Made by a program: the position numbers and the translations under genes
Source of the DNA: Helianthus annuus
Taxonomy: Eukaryota > Streptophyta > Magnoliopsida > Asterales > Asteraceae
DNA: 64,000 bases
Assembly: GCF_002127325.2 (NCBI RefSeq)
Contig: NC_035440.2
Location: 76,006,982-76,070,981 of the forward strand
Direction: 5' to 3'
The notes under the pieces: generated by a model
What the model was told of the DNA's origin: nothing
Databases searched by the model: none
The model's input: the letters and a program-made list of their open reading frames with translations, nothing else
In this document: piece by piece, positions 23,620 through 32,740 of the stretch
Layout: every line of letters starts with the position of its first letter
How positions within the stretch are numbered: position 1 is the first letter of the stretch

Positions 23620-23860
23620 TATATGGGGTGGATAATATTAAGGAAGGTGTAAGGAAAGTGTATATGGATAGGAATTATCTAAGGAAGGTGCAAGGAGGAT
23701 ATATATGGGTAGGAAGTATCTAGGAAAGATGTACATGAAATTTCCTAAACAACTATATATGAAGCTTCCTAGAAAATGTATAGGTAACTTCCTAGAAAAT
23801 GCATATGTAATTTCCTAGAAAGTATATAGGAAACTTCCTGGAAATGCATATTTCTTACCT
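23620..23860. repeat. CTAGGAAG / TTTCCTAGAAAATG degenerate array
   Basis: About ten diverged units of about 23 bp. The first half reads aggaaggtgtaagg/atatatgg and the second half is its inverted form, ttcctagaaaatgtatatg, so the array is roughly palindromic around 23740. Confidence 0.7.
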
Positions 23861-23867
23861 ATAAATA
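23860..23867 (+). promoter_or_regulatory. TATA box 2 of the Gypsy-H LTR
   Basis: TATAAATA in the second copy of the duplicated promoter-like segment, about 90 bp before the Copia-I insertion. Confidence 0.45.
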
Positions 23868-23958
23868 GGAACCTACGATTTCATTCTTTCTTGCTCATTT
23901 CTTTTTTTCTTCTCTTTATACGTTGGTGTTCTAACCAATAATCACCGATACGATATTC

Positions 23959-24337
23959 TGTTAGTGCATTAATGTCTATCGCCTTCGTCAATCCGAGCCG
24001 TAGCGAGAAACCGAAGAAATCGAGTCTTTAAAGTATTATATCTAGTCAAAAGGCAAGGTGGCAATCTTGTAATTAATGAGAAATCTCATTAAAAGCCTTG
24101 GCCTATATATAGAGAATTATAGTGTAAAGTTTAAGACTTTTTAGCTCATTTGTGATTTTGGAGATTCAAGTCTAGAGAGAGAAAGCTCTCTCTACGTGAT
24201 TTTTGTATCGTACTCGTCATATCTTGCAATAAAATCACGGTTCTAGTACGTTATTGTGTGTTCGGTCACGCACGTTCACGGATTCCGCACATCGAACGTT
24301 CGTTACGCAATCGAACGGTGTCAAAACCGATCCTACA
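23959..24337 (+). mobile_element. 5' LTR of Copia-I
   Basis: A 379-bp LTR, TGTTAGTGCATT to CCGATCCTACA, preceded by TSD tattc (23954-23958) and followed two bases later by the PBS. A TATA box lies at 24104-24111 and an AATAAA-type signal at about 24228. The ends match the 3' LTR almost perfectly, while the middle (U3/R) is strongly different. Confidence 0.95.
24104..24111 (+). promoter_or_regulatory. TATA box of the Copia-I 5' LTR
   Basis: TATATATA, replaced in the 3' LTR by TATAAATA at 29914-29921. Confidence 0.6.
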
Positions 24338-24339
24338 AG

Positions 24340-24351
24340 TGGTATCAGAGC
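24340..24351 (+). other. Primer-binding site of Copia-I
   Basis: Exact TGGTATCAGAGC two bases after the LTR. Confidence 0.92.
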
Positions 24352-24628
24352 TAGGAGCTCGATTGCACTGATCAAACACATTGATTCGTACTAGATTTTA
24401 GCATTTTCAGATCCGAATTTCATCATTTCTTCATCTTCTACTCATTTTTCACGTTTTTTACTTAAATTCGTCAAATTGAACGGGTTTTTACGGTCCGAAT
24501 CGGCTGAATTTTTGATATGTTTTGCGAAAACACCAGATCTATAACCTACCAAGTTTCAGATCCAAACTCCTAGCCGTTTAGGAGAAATCGAAGTTTTTCA
24601 GTTCGTTTTTGCGTCAAAATTCAGGTCC

Positions 24629-24845
24629 GCTCGTATGAACCTTGAGGTTTCGCTTTTGTGTCATCCTAGTTCCGCTCATAAGTTCATTTTAGTGGTTAGC
24701 TCATTTGTCAGGTAGTTTCGCTTTTGTGGTTCGCTTATCCCACATTAAGTGGTTTCGCTCATCCGGTCATTCATTAACTAGTTTCGCTTTTTTGAACAAG
24801 ATAGGGTTTCGCTTATTTGACATCAACAGGGTTCGCTTATTCGGT
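24629..24845. repeat. TTTCGCTT/TTTCGCTC word array in the Copia-I leader
   Basis: At least nine copies of tttcgcttttgtg, ttcgcttat or ccgctcat occur in plus (element) sense. This is the same word, in the same sense orientation and the same leader position, as in Copia-A. Confidence 0.8.
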
Positions 24846-24899
24846 CCAATCATAAAATCAATTTAAAAGTGATCATTAAATGTTGTCGGTTAAGTGAAT

Positions 24900-25680
24900 T
24901 GGGAGGCCCAATGAGAATTGAATAGGAATTCAGTTTGTCGGCCACTTGATTAATTCACAAGATAAAGTCAAAGTATTGGTGACATTGTTTGGTCCAATCA
25001 GCGAAGAATTGACGGCCCTATTGAATTCAAGATGATTTGTTAGTTGTCGGTTAAGAAGATTGTTGTCAGCCCAACACACATTCTCGGCCCAATCAGAATG
25101 ATGTTAATAAATGGTCCAATCAGATTTGAGGGAAACAACTGAAATTGTCTTCATTGTTAGAGTTATCAGGTGTACATGTGATAAGCGTTATACATCGGCA
25201 CATGTAATTGGTTTTAATTAGCGGCCCAATCACATAATCTAAGTGATAAAGTTGTGCGGCCCAATCATGTGATATAAGCAGTGCTTTAAGACATCAGCCC
25301 ATTTGCATCATTAATAACATAGTTATCCATTAAAGTGTTGGTCAAATGAGAATTGAACTACATTGAAAGGTGTCGGCTGGATTGAAACATGCAAATTGAT
25401 TGTCGGATTAGTGGAAGTGAACGTCATTTAAAAAATAATAAAAATTCGTTTTCCAATTCATGTGAAAGTTGTGTTCACATCGAATTGATCGGGTCACTTA
25501 GTTAAAATTGTCAGGAGTGAAGGTCCAATCAGTAGTGTTTGTATAGAAGCCCAATCGATAGGCCCAACTAGACTTTCAACAGAAATATAGTTCAAGTATT
25601 TGTATCAGCGGGCTCAGTACATTGTTGTTGACAGGCCATGTGTGTGAACTGAACAGAGAATATTGATAAAGCCCATTCAT
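24900..25680. repeat. GGCCCAATCA / CCAAT word array in the Copia-I leader
   Basis: About ten copies of gg(c/t)ccaatca(g/c), plus weaker gcccaa variants, lie between the TTTCGCTT array and gag. CCAAT is the core of the NF-Y site; whether it acts as such here is unknown. Confidence 0.6.
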
Positions 25681-25965
25681 TTAGAGATTTCATCCGAACA
25701 ACATTTATCGGCAAATCTTTGACACGAGTCTTAGAATAGTTTCATCAACACACTGTTACATATTCAATCTGTTTTGAATTGATCGTTTATTTGTTTGTTT
25801 GCAGGTAATCCGAGGTGATTTGTCAAGTATCGGATACTCGCACGAGCGAATCCCCACTCGATCCGTTGTCACTCAATCTTTGATATTCAATCGGATAGTC
25901 GTTTGATTGTGTGAATCTTTGTATTGATTGAAAATCCGTCATTGTAAATCTTTTAAACCCAAAAC

Positions 25966-26205
25966 ATGGGTTCTGAAATTTATATAGCACTGAACAAATT
26001 TGAAAATTTTACAGGTATCAAGGGAGAATCAGTTGGAGAGTTGATCGAAAGGTTTGTCAAGTTATACTTAGAGATGAAGCGTTTGAACATTAACAAAATG
26101 GATGAGACGTTGGTTGAGAAGTTGGCAAATGCTTTACCAATTGATGTGTGGGGAACGTATTTGTTTGCTTGGAAGAAGAAGGTGAATATTATAGTTTTAA
26201 TTTGA
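25966..26205 (+). pseudogene. gag: Copia-I gag, N-terminal fragment
   Basis: A 79-codon frame starting MGSEIYIALNKFENFTG with the pattern GESVGELIERFVKLYLEMKRL, typical of plant Copia gag (UBN2-type) helical segments. It ends by frameshift near 26170, where the sequence continues in the overlapping frame of the next entry. A shortened capsid is implied, since usual gag proteins carry more sequence before this segment. Confidence 0.7.
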
Positions 26206-27959
26206 GCTCGTTCGTTGAGAAGATTCAAGTTCAAGAAATTGAATTCCAAAAGATTAGAAAATTGAAGTCTGATTCAGGAGAAAAGAATCAGAAATCAGCA
26301 ACTGTTGAAGTAAAAGTCAAATCTGAAGAAAATGATCAAGTGGTAGAGAAGCAAGTTGACGGAATTTCAGCTATTAAGGTTGAGAAGAAGGCTGAAGCTG
26401 TAAAGATGATCGAGAAATGCTTAAATTGTGAAAATCTGAAATTTGAAAATGCCAAACTCTTGAGGGATTTAGAGAGTTTGTCATTAGAAAATGAAAATCT
26501 TAAAAAATCAGAAAATGTTTTGAAAAATCAAAAACAAAATTTAGAAAATGAAAAAGTAAAAATTGAGAAAGATTTTCAAAATCAAATAAAGATTTTAGAA
26601 GATGAGAAAGATATTTTTGGTAAAAATAATCATGAAAAACAAATTGCAATAAATTCTCATCTTGCTAAAATCATTCAGCTTGAAAAAGAAGCTGAAACTG
26701 ATCGAAATAAAATTGCTGAGTTAGAAAATAAATTGAAAGGTTTTGTGACTTCTCTACCATATGTGTGTCCAGAACCGATCAATTCAGTTCCAATAAGTGA
26801 CGTTGTCACAAACTATGACAAAGTCGTAGTTGAAGATTGTGATGAGAAATCTGATGATGAAAATGAAAAAATTGAAAAACAAAAGTTGTTTTTGAAATTA
26901 AAAGAAAAATTTAAAAATGTTGTTTTGCAATCTACTGAAATAGGTGAATGCTCAAAGCAAAAACCTGTTAAGAAGATTGTAGAACAAAAACAAATTGTTA
27001 AAAAGCCAAAAAATGTTCAAAACAAAAATAAAAGCTCATCAGTTCGATCATCCAATCGTGATAAAAAACCACAAAAATTGGAAAATCAAAACTCACAAAA
27101 AGTTGGTAATAAGTGGTGCAAGTTTGACCACAGTGCTCAAGCGTCAAATCAAGCTTATAGGAGAAGTCATGAGTACTACAAATCAAATCAGTGTTATGAT
27201 TTGAGTGTTTGGGCTGAAAATGGTGATTGGTACGATAACAGAGTGTGTTACAGATGTGGCTATCAAGGACACATTGCTGTTAACTGCCAGAGACAGAGAT
27301 TTGAGACAAGAAGATGTTATGAATGCCAAATCAAAGGTCACATTGCCAGAGATTGCCCAATGAGATCAAATGAAAGATCGAGGGCTATATCTCAGAAAAG
27401 GGTGATAAAGTCAGTCAAAGTCAAAGAAAAGCCCAAGGAACTGAAAGTTTCAGAACAGAAAGTCAAAGAACAGAAGGTTCAAGAACCTAAAGTTCTAGAA
27501 AAGAAAGTGAAGCTTTCTCAGGGGCAGAAAGATAGACTGAGGAAAAAGAGGAAGAAAGCACGAGAGTATCTCGAGAAGATTTTGTCCTCGGGTTCACCTG
27601 TTGGTAATAATAAGAGTTCTGATGAATCGACTCCCTCGATTGCAAAGTCAGGCAAGACGAATTCATCGGATACAAATATGAGGACGAAAGAAGAAAAGAA
27701 GAAGAAGAAAATGGTCGGCGATGAATCTGACGTGTCAAAGTCAGACAAGCCACCTTCAGGCAATGAATCTGACAGGTCAAAGTTAGATAAGCCATGTGCA
27801 GGCAATGATTCTGGTGTGTCAAAACCAGAAGAGCCATTTGTTGAGGTAAAATCTGAGAATTCAGGTTTAACAATGGATGATGCAAACTTTCCACCATTGT
27901 TGAACAAGCATTCGAAATCACCCATGGACCGTCAGGCTTGGGTGAATCTCTTTACCTAA
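26148..27959 (+). CDS. gag: Copia-I Gag, long zinc-knuckle ORF
   Basis: The 603-codon frame has, in order: a short capsid tail (about 1-45); a Lys/Glu-rich coiled-coil segment (about 90-215) with repeated LENENL/LENEK heptads; a basic linker; two CCHC zinc knuckles (CYRCGYQGHIAVNC and CYECQIKGHIARDC, residues about 365-410); a Lys-rich region with VKEQKVQEPKV repeats; and an acidic Ser/Lys/Asp tail with SDxSKSDKP repeats. The first ATG is inside the overlap with the 25966 frame, so the native protein probably began there and a frameshift separates the two. No protease, integrase or reverse transcriptase follows. It would package element RNA into particles using enzymes supplied by another Copia element. 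Confidence 0.85.
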   Translation: MGNVFVCLEEEGEYYSFNLSSFVEKIQVQEIEFQKIRKLKSDSGEKNQKSATVEVKVKSEENDQVVEKQVDGISAIKVEKKAEAVKMIEKCLNCENLKFENAKLLRDLESLSLENENLKKSENVLKNQKQNLENEKVKIEKDFQNQIKILEDEKDIFGKNNHEKQIAINSHLAKIIQLEKEAETDRNKIAELENKLKGFVTSLPYVCPEPINSVPISDVVTNYDKVVVEDCDEKSDDENEKIEKQKLFLKLKEKFKNVVLQSTEIGECSKQKPVKKIVEQKQIVKKPKNVQNKNKSSSVRSSNRDKKPQKLENQNSQKVGNKWCKFDHSAQASNQAYRRSHEYYKSNQCYDLSVWAENGDWYDNRVCYRCGYQGHIAVNCQRQRFETRRCYECQIKGHIARDCPMRSNERSRAISQKRVIKSVKVKEKPKELKVSEQKVKEQKVQEPKVLEKKVKLSQGQKDRLRKKRKKAREYLEKILSSGSPVGNNKSSDESTPSIAKSGKTNSSDTNMRTKEEKKKKKMVGDESDVSKSDKPPSGNESDRSKLDKPCAGNDSGVSKPEEPFVEVKSENSGLTMDDANFPPLLNKHSKSPMDRQAWVNLFT

Positions 27960-29757
27960 AAAAAACCTGACTTGCCGGAACTCCCAGGTTGGTAATTGGG
28001 GAGTAGGAATCGGCATCTTTCTTGAGAAATTCACTTCGGTGAAATTTCGACTTTCAAAAGATAAATTAAGGACATTAAGTTGTACTTGATTCATCTTTCC
28101 TACAAGTGATAATTTGAAGAACAAGGTGATGAAACCCCGAGTTCATAAAATGACACACAAAACTAATTTTCCGGAAAAACCATTTTGATTAAAAACAAAC
28201 TTAAAATGTTTTGAAATCATAATGGGAAAATAGTTTGTTGTCAGGGGGAGTTCTGATTGTTTACGTCAAGTGGATGGCGAATTGAAGCGATTCGATATCA
28301 TGTTGTCACTTTATCTGTACAGTTTGTTTCAAATTTTCTCAGAAAATCAAAATTGAAACATATTTTGATTTTAGGGGGAGAAAATTTAAAAAAAATTAGA
28401 AAATTTGAAAATGTAAAAACATTGAAAAATCAAATTTGAGTTTTGTTGCATAAAAGAGGAAATGATAGTACATCAGTGGTCTATCACAACATGCTAAAGA
28501 TATGTAATGTTTAAAAGTGATAAACAATCTTACTACGGATGTGTCGGTAGATTTTTGCACACTTAGTAAATTGAAATGAGATATAAACCTAAATTCAAAC
28601 TTGCTTAATTCGTGGGTAACTATTCTTGAATATATGGGTAACCCCCAAAATCTTGTTTGAAAGGTCCCTCTTTCTGAGATACTAGGTCTTTATACTCAGT
28701 GATATCTGGGGTATTATTCCGGGACTTCTGCTGTATGGAAATACTGACCTAGTCCCCGAATAATACTTTCTGCAAATGCTTGTAAAATAGCACAACCCTC
28801 AGCAAGTTGACAAAACAATAAAATTGATAGTCACTGCTGTTGTAACAAAAGATCCTCTAAAGGGGACCCACCGAAAGTCGAAGCCGTCATCTCTCTGCGT
28901 ATACGGAAGTATCGACCTGAGCTCTCACGGCCCTCGCAATTTACCCCTTAACAGATATCATATGTGGTATACTCACCTGTAAGACTGAACATTGGGATCT
29001 GGATACGGGAGTATATTCAAGTGGAGTGATACACATTTAAGTTCAAGTTTCTAAAACATTAATATCGTATCTCGAATCAATTGAAATTTGTGTGAAAATT
29101 TAAAATGGACCAATATACTGACAATCTAGGTAAATTGTTTAAAACTTGAAACGTTTAAAAGCTTAACGGTGTTAGTGATATTTCTCAAAAACTGATATGA
29201 TCCTCTTGGACAAACTCACAAAAATATGTTTGTACATATTTCATTTCTGCATTTAATTTCTGCTATTGCATTTATGTTTCATAGTATGAAAAATCCAAAA
29301 AGATTTTCGACAACTGATGTTGAAAAGCTGATATTCAAAATCCCAAAGGCTAAACAAGATGAACAGTTGGATTGGTTAATTGGTTTGAAATGTTGAATCA
29401 GAATTTGAAATGTTTCAAATTTTGTTAAATTTTAAATGTGAAAGATAATCCTCAAATGTTTAGATGATTCATTAATTTGAATCACAATATTGTGTGTTAT
29501 TTGTTTGAGAGTTTTGAGTGAATTCTTTTAGAGTCAAAAGTATTTTGTCTTACGAGAGGTTGAGATGTGTAGGTTTCTTATTCTGCTGCTACGGAAAGCC
29601 AGGCGTCGATCCTAAAAGCACGGAAGCTTGATGAAAGGGGGAGCCTGAAGAAAGAAACTACCAAGGAGGGGAGCAACTGAAGCTAAAGACAGATCCACGG
29701 GGATTCTGTTCGTGAAAGATAAAGACAAGAAGCTACGAGATTGACTGCGGCAATATC
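27960..29757 (+). other. Copia-I 3' non-coding region with foldable segments
   Basis: 1.8 kb without coding sequence between gag and the PPT, where pol would be in a full element. Two competing stems can be read: 28711-28725 with 28752-28766 (14 of 15 pairs, 26-nt loop) and 28681-28688 with 28746-28753 (8 of 8). 'gggggag' purine stretches occur at about 28240 and 28374, resembling extra PPTs. No gene is seen. Confidence 0.6.
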
Positions 29758-29769
29758 CAAGGGGGAGAT
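29758..29769 (+). other. Polypurine tract of Copia-I
   Basis: A purine-rich aagggggaga stretch immediately before the 3' LTR; primes plus-strand synthesis in LTR elements. Confidence 0.85.
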
Positions 29770-30147
29770 TGTTAGTGCATTAATGTCTATCGCCTTCGTC
29801 AATCCGAGCCGTAGCGAGAAACCGAAGAAATCAAGCTCTTATTGTAATATTTAGATAGAATTAGCAAGGTGGCATTTTGGTAATTAATGAGAAATCGCAT
29901 TAATTCCAAGACCTATAAATAGGAGCTTTAGGTTTAAAGTTTAAGACTTTTGCTCCATTTGAAGATTTTAGAGATTCAAGTCTAGAGAGAGAAAGTACTC
30001 TCTACGTGATTTTTGCATTGTACACGTCATATTCTTCAATAAAATCACGGTTCTAGTACGTTATTGTGTGTTCGGTCACGCACGTTCACGGATTCCGCAC
30101 GTCGAACGTTCGTTACGCAATCGAATGGTGTCAAAACCGGTCCTACA
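29770..30147 (+). mobile_element. 3' LTR of Copia-I
   Basis: 378 bp, TGTTAGTGCATT to CCGGTCCTACA, followed by TSD tattc (30148-30152). TATAAATA lies at 29914-29921. The first ~65 and last ~110 bases are nearly identical to the 5' LTR; the central ~180 bases differ by many substitutions and indels. Confidence 0.95.
29914..29921 (+). promoter_or_regulatory. TATA box of the Copia-I 3' LTR
   Basis: TATAAATA in 'acctataaatagg'; the 5' LTR has a different box at the same place. Confidence 0.6.
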
Positions 30148-31110
30148 TATTCTATCCGATCGATCCGAGAACCAACTAACGAATGCCAAAGTGCTGTCTA
30201 AATAAGACTATACTTTGTTGAATTTCGTTAAGGTTCTAATCTCGTGACCATCGTTAGGTTTGATTTGATTTAACACTAATACGTATTCCACTCTGTTAAA
30301 CTAAATGTTTAACTATCAGAAAACTCCAAACTATACACTTACAATCAAACAAGATGATTAATCATCTGAAGATTTAGAATCAGGAGGCCTGTTAAATCAA
30401 GACTATAAGATCTACAGGTGAGTCATTATGTTTTTATCAAATTGCATTCCAAAACCCTAAATGTTTTCTAGTTATATTTACAGTGATTAAGTCTTTGTTA
30501 TCTTAAATTACTGACAGTAATTGGGGTTTTGTATACATTACTTATTTTAAGTCACTTTTAGGTGAATGAACCTAATTAGTGATACGTTACTTTTGGGTGA
30601 ACGGACCCAATAGTGATATGACCACAGTCACAGATCCGGTCGAGTGACAACTGGGTCAGTTAATTATAAGATAGAAGCAATTGTAATCGCTCTTAATATC
30701 ATAAATTATAACAAATGTGTTTTTGTAAAACTGATGAACTCACCAGTATTTCCTACTGACCAAATGTTTTTAAAACGCATTTCCGGTGATTACAGTAGAT
30801 TGGAATAAGAGTTGTGATACGGCACCGAAAGGCTTAAAGAAGTGGCTTATTTTATCTAATGAATTAAATTAAATTAAATTAAACGTTGTTTTATGTAGTT
30901 GGGTTTATCCTATACTAAAGCTACCTTTGTAAAACATGGGTTATTCCCATCTGTCTAATAAATAAAATCCGGTGTTTCAAAACTCTGATATTTTTCCTAA
31001 TTCACGTTCCTGATGAAATTTTCCGCTGCAATATTTTCAAAATAACCACCGGTACCACTTGACTGCTCACGGCTCCCGTCCAGGGTGTGGTCGGGGGGTC
31101 GTGACAGAGG

Positions 31111-31123
31111 TGGTATCAGAGCC
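31111..31123 (+). other. Primer-binding site of Gypsy-H
   Basis: TGGTATCAGAGCC four bases after the LTR end; exact initiator tRNA-Met match. Confidence 0.88.
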
Positions 31124-32740
31124 ATTGGTTTAAGCAAATAGGTGTTGTGATAATACCTAAGCTTAAACGAAAGAGTTAGGAAATTGATGTTATCTGGTAG
31201 TACGCAGGATAGTATTTAGACTTGAAATTAAGAAAGATGTCCTAAGCTTCGAGATAAGCTTAATACTTGCGTAGATAAAATGTGATGGGTGTTGGTATGC
31301 CATGAGGATGATGACTAGAACGTTGCAAGTATGGTAAATAAGCGATAACACTTGGCCACTGTTATTTCTTATTTATTGGTACTACTGGGTTCTAGAATAT
31401 GATCTGCCTTGTGAATACTAATTTTCTTGTTCATTGATGAAAGCTCTAATAAAAGATTCATTTTTAAATCATGAATTGAGAAAATTCTATTTATGGGGAA
31501 TATAATGATAATTACCTCTCTGGTAAGACTGGGTATGGTGTAGCAGACTCTCTAGCTTGTCCAGGTAAGATGGGGTTACCTCTCTGGTGAGACCCGGTAA
31601 GATGGGGTATATGATATGTAAAACAAGTGATAGAATTCCCTAAATGTCTGACTTGTTTTTTGAAATATGAATCTGTTAAATACATTGACCTTATGAATGG
31701 TATGTATATTACAGTATGTGAAATATATGATTATATAGATATGTATATCTATAAGGAAATCCAAAAAAAAAACCATAAGGATTGACAGTTTAGAATAAAG
31801 CACGAACATGTGTGTCAATGATAATTCTAGATTTCTTTATTAGGAATCTCTTGTATACATCTATAATTCCGATATCGAACATTATTCCATTTGATCATCC
31901 TTCTCATAACTCATGTGACAAGATGAACGGTGTGAACCCTTTATGTTGGGATGCCATCGAAAGTATAAGAATTCCCTTTGCGTTACCTTAGATTATTAAC
32001 GCATTAGGAAACCTGTAGCTAAAGTTGTGCTAGACACAAAACGTCTAAAAACCTGCGCTAATGAGAGTAATTCTACTTCCTTTAAGAACTCTTGCAAAGA
32101 TAAGAGTAACCACGACTAGATGCACCTACAAAGAATCTCTTCACCTTTAACCCTACTAAGATTACCAGTAATAAAGAAGCTGTTACGACATTACATGGTC
32201 TGCAAATGACTAATTGTCCAAACCATTAGTATATATGCTAAGAAGGATGAAGTAATGTATGCTTCAAAATTTAGACATTAAGATAGTGAGACCCGATCTT
32301 CAAAACACATGATCAAGACATATACCATGAAATGGAAAGAATGAAAAGAACTGACAGAAAGGAAATTATGTCTGCTTCATAAAAAGGAACAAATGGCAAC
32401 AATGATTCCCGAGGTGATTGCTAAATTAGATTGAAATTTGCAAGCCAACTGAAGAAGTGACCACAAGGAGACCAGACAGACCAGACGACAAAGTTCGTCT
32501 CTGTGATGAAAGTTGCGAGTTATGCACAAAAGTAAGACATAGCGTATATGCTCTTGGTGATCGTTAACACTAGAGGTATGAAACTGAAAGAAATTCCTTT
32601 AATATCAGAATACTTAGAAGTTTTCCTAGAAGATCTACTTGGACTATCACTCGATCGTGAGAAGTAGAACTCAGAATTCACCTGATACTAGGAACAACAC
32701 TGATTGTTAAAACACATGTATCATTCGAACAGATGCGTAT
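31124..32740 (+). pseudogene. Gypsy-H internal region, decayed gag-pol
   Basis: No open frame remains over 1.6 kb. Near 32580-32735 the plus strand still reads as the start of a gypsy reverse-transcriptase region (KEIPLISEYLEVFLEDL followed by a GLSLDRE-like stretch, then stops), so most of gag and protease has been deleted or scrambled. It ends at 32740, where the Gypsy-J LTR was inserted. Confidence 0.5.

Larger units (their letters stand above)
22659..31106 (+). mobile_element. 5' LTR of Gypsy-H, split by Copia-I
   Basis: Starts TGTAACGACTCG (22659) and ends GGGTCGTGACA (31106), followed by a PBS. Without the 6.19-kb Copia-I insertion it is about 2.25 kb. It contains two TATA-like boxes (22967 and 23860), low-complexity arrays, and a diverged internal duplication (about 23080-23280 resembles 23920-23958 plus 30153-30290). 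The remaining part, 30153-31106, is non-coding. Confidence 0.7.

Noticed and set aside
27487..27925. Two long minus frames opposite Copia-I gag
   Set aside because: Shadows of the Lys/Glu/Ser-rich gag C-terminus; antisense translation is Ser/Leu/Phe-rich filler.
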